Notes under the pieces: model-generated | What the model saw: the letters and a program-made list of their open reading frames with translations, nothing else | Told to the model about the DNA's origin: nothing | Databases searched by the model: none | NCBI GenBank assembly: GCA_013397115.1 | Contig: VWZW01004026.1 | Location: 124,652 to 188,651, forward strand | Reading direction: 5' to 3' | From: Edolisoma coerulescens | Lineage: Eukaryota > Chordata > Aves > Passeriformes > Campephagidae | Length of the DNA: 64,000 nucleotides | Program-made: the position numbers and the translations under genes | Shown here: piece after piece, positions 63,755-64,000 of the stretch | Position numbering within the stretch: the first letter of the stretch is position 1 | Layout: every line of letters begins with the position of its first letter

Positions 63755-64000
63755 CCCAAGGGACTAAATAGGGGTAGGACAGTTCCAGCCAAGACGCTTC
63801 TCCTTGGCACAGCACAGCAGAGTCTATGCTGAGACCTCTGCCCTGGAGAGCTTAGTCAGCTCCTGGTGTGGCATAGCACAAACCATGTCCTTTGGGTGGT
63901 AAGGACAGAGGAGATGCAAGGTAAACTATGACATAGGTAAGTCACTTGCAGTTAATGTTAAATAGACTAAATGGCTTTACCTCTCCACACCAAACCTGCT

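Larger units (their letters stand above)
63578..63992 (-). mobile_element. Probable solo ERV LTR
   Basis: On the minus strand a ~410-base unit with LTR layout. It starts TGTGGAGAGG (63989) or, three bases further out, TGGTGTGG. It has TATAAATAT at 63754-63746 and AATAAA at 63704-63699 and 63643-63638, then about 60 bases of U5-like sequence ending GTTCCCACA (63578). If the ends are set at 63580 and 63992, the flanks are CACCTG and AACCTG, a 6-bp duplication with one mismatch. Sequence below 63578 does not look like a tRNA primer-binding site, and that to the right of 63992 is not a polypurine tract, so a solo LTR is likeliest. The plus frame at 63493-63771 (92 codons) overlaps it and is not credible. 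Confidence 0.6.

Noticed and set aside
1..64000. CRISPR array, operon or bacterial-type gene system
   Set aside because: No spaced direct repeats with unique spacers, no tightly packed long frames and no ribosome-binding sites; composition and CR1/LTR content are those of a bird nuclear genome.

Overview
The window looks like a non-coding stretch of a bird nuclear genome, most likely a passerine. The evidence is (i) several CR1 LINE copies, two or three of them ending in the octamer-type ATTCTGTG 3' tail typical of avian CR1; (ii) long terminal repeats of endogenous retroviruses, including a full 1,020-bp LTR whose 5' and 3' ends read like the ERVL LTR family abundant in songbirds; and (iii) an AT-rich background with long T/A runs and short N gaps, as in a short-read draft assembly. 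No protein-coding gene, rRNA or tRNA can be supported. The open frames are short, many begin at GTG/TTG rather than ATG, and the longest lie in repeats. The window is therefore intergenic or part of a large intron; flanking sequence is needed to decide which.

Layout. 1-3224 is AT-rich sequence with one assembly gap (1297-1348). An old, heavily diverged CR1 (minus) covers about 3225-3960. A younger CR1 3' part (minus) lies at 5393-6072, an old CR1 with the reverse transcriptase (RT) region (plus) at about 7170-8515, and a CR1 3' part (plus) at 9958-10486. From there to about 29.9 kb there is only unassigned AT-rich DNA with microsatellites, notably a (TCAG)n(TCAC)n array at 23051-23132. A complete solo ERVL-type LTR (minus) occupies 29926-30945 and is flanked by the 5-bp duplication ATGAT. 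A GC-richer patch of unknown origin lies at 32380-32645. Short CR1 tails follow at 33352-33424 and 50491-50680. A polypyrimidine minisatellite with a 54-bp period is at 40702-40971. A truncated ERVL-type LTR (minus) is at 41752-42230. The best-preserved CR1 RT fragment (minus) is at 44640-45807.

The right third holds an 846-bp retroviral-LTR-like insert bracketed by a 14-bp direct repeat (48717-49590) and two more CR1 fragments (56233-56735 and 59041-59885, both minus). It also holds a complete solo LTR (plus, 59956-60442) flanked by the 6-bp duplication GTATAT, with a recognisable CCAAT/GC/TATA promoter, and a probable LTR (minus) at the right edge (63578-63992).

There is no set of genes working together here. 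The biology is layered retroelement insertion: old CR1, then younger CR1 fragments, then solo LTRs with intact target-site duplications. I found no credible new gene system. The observations most worth checking are the LTRs with intact duplications, the 14-bp-bracketed insert and the 54-bp polypyrimidine array.
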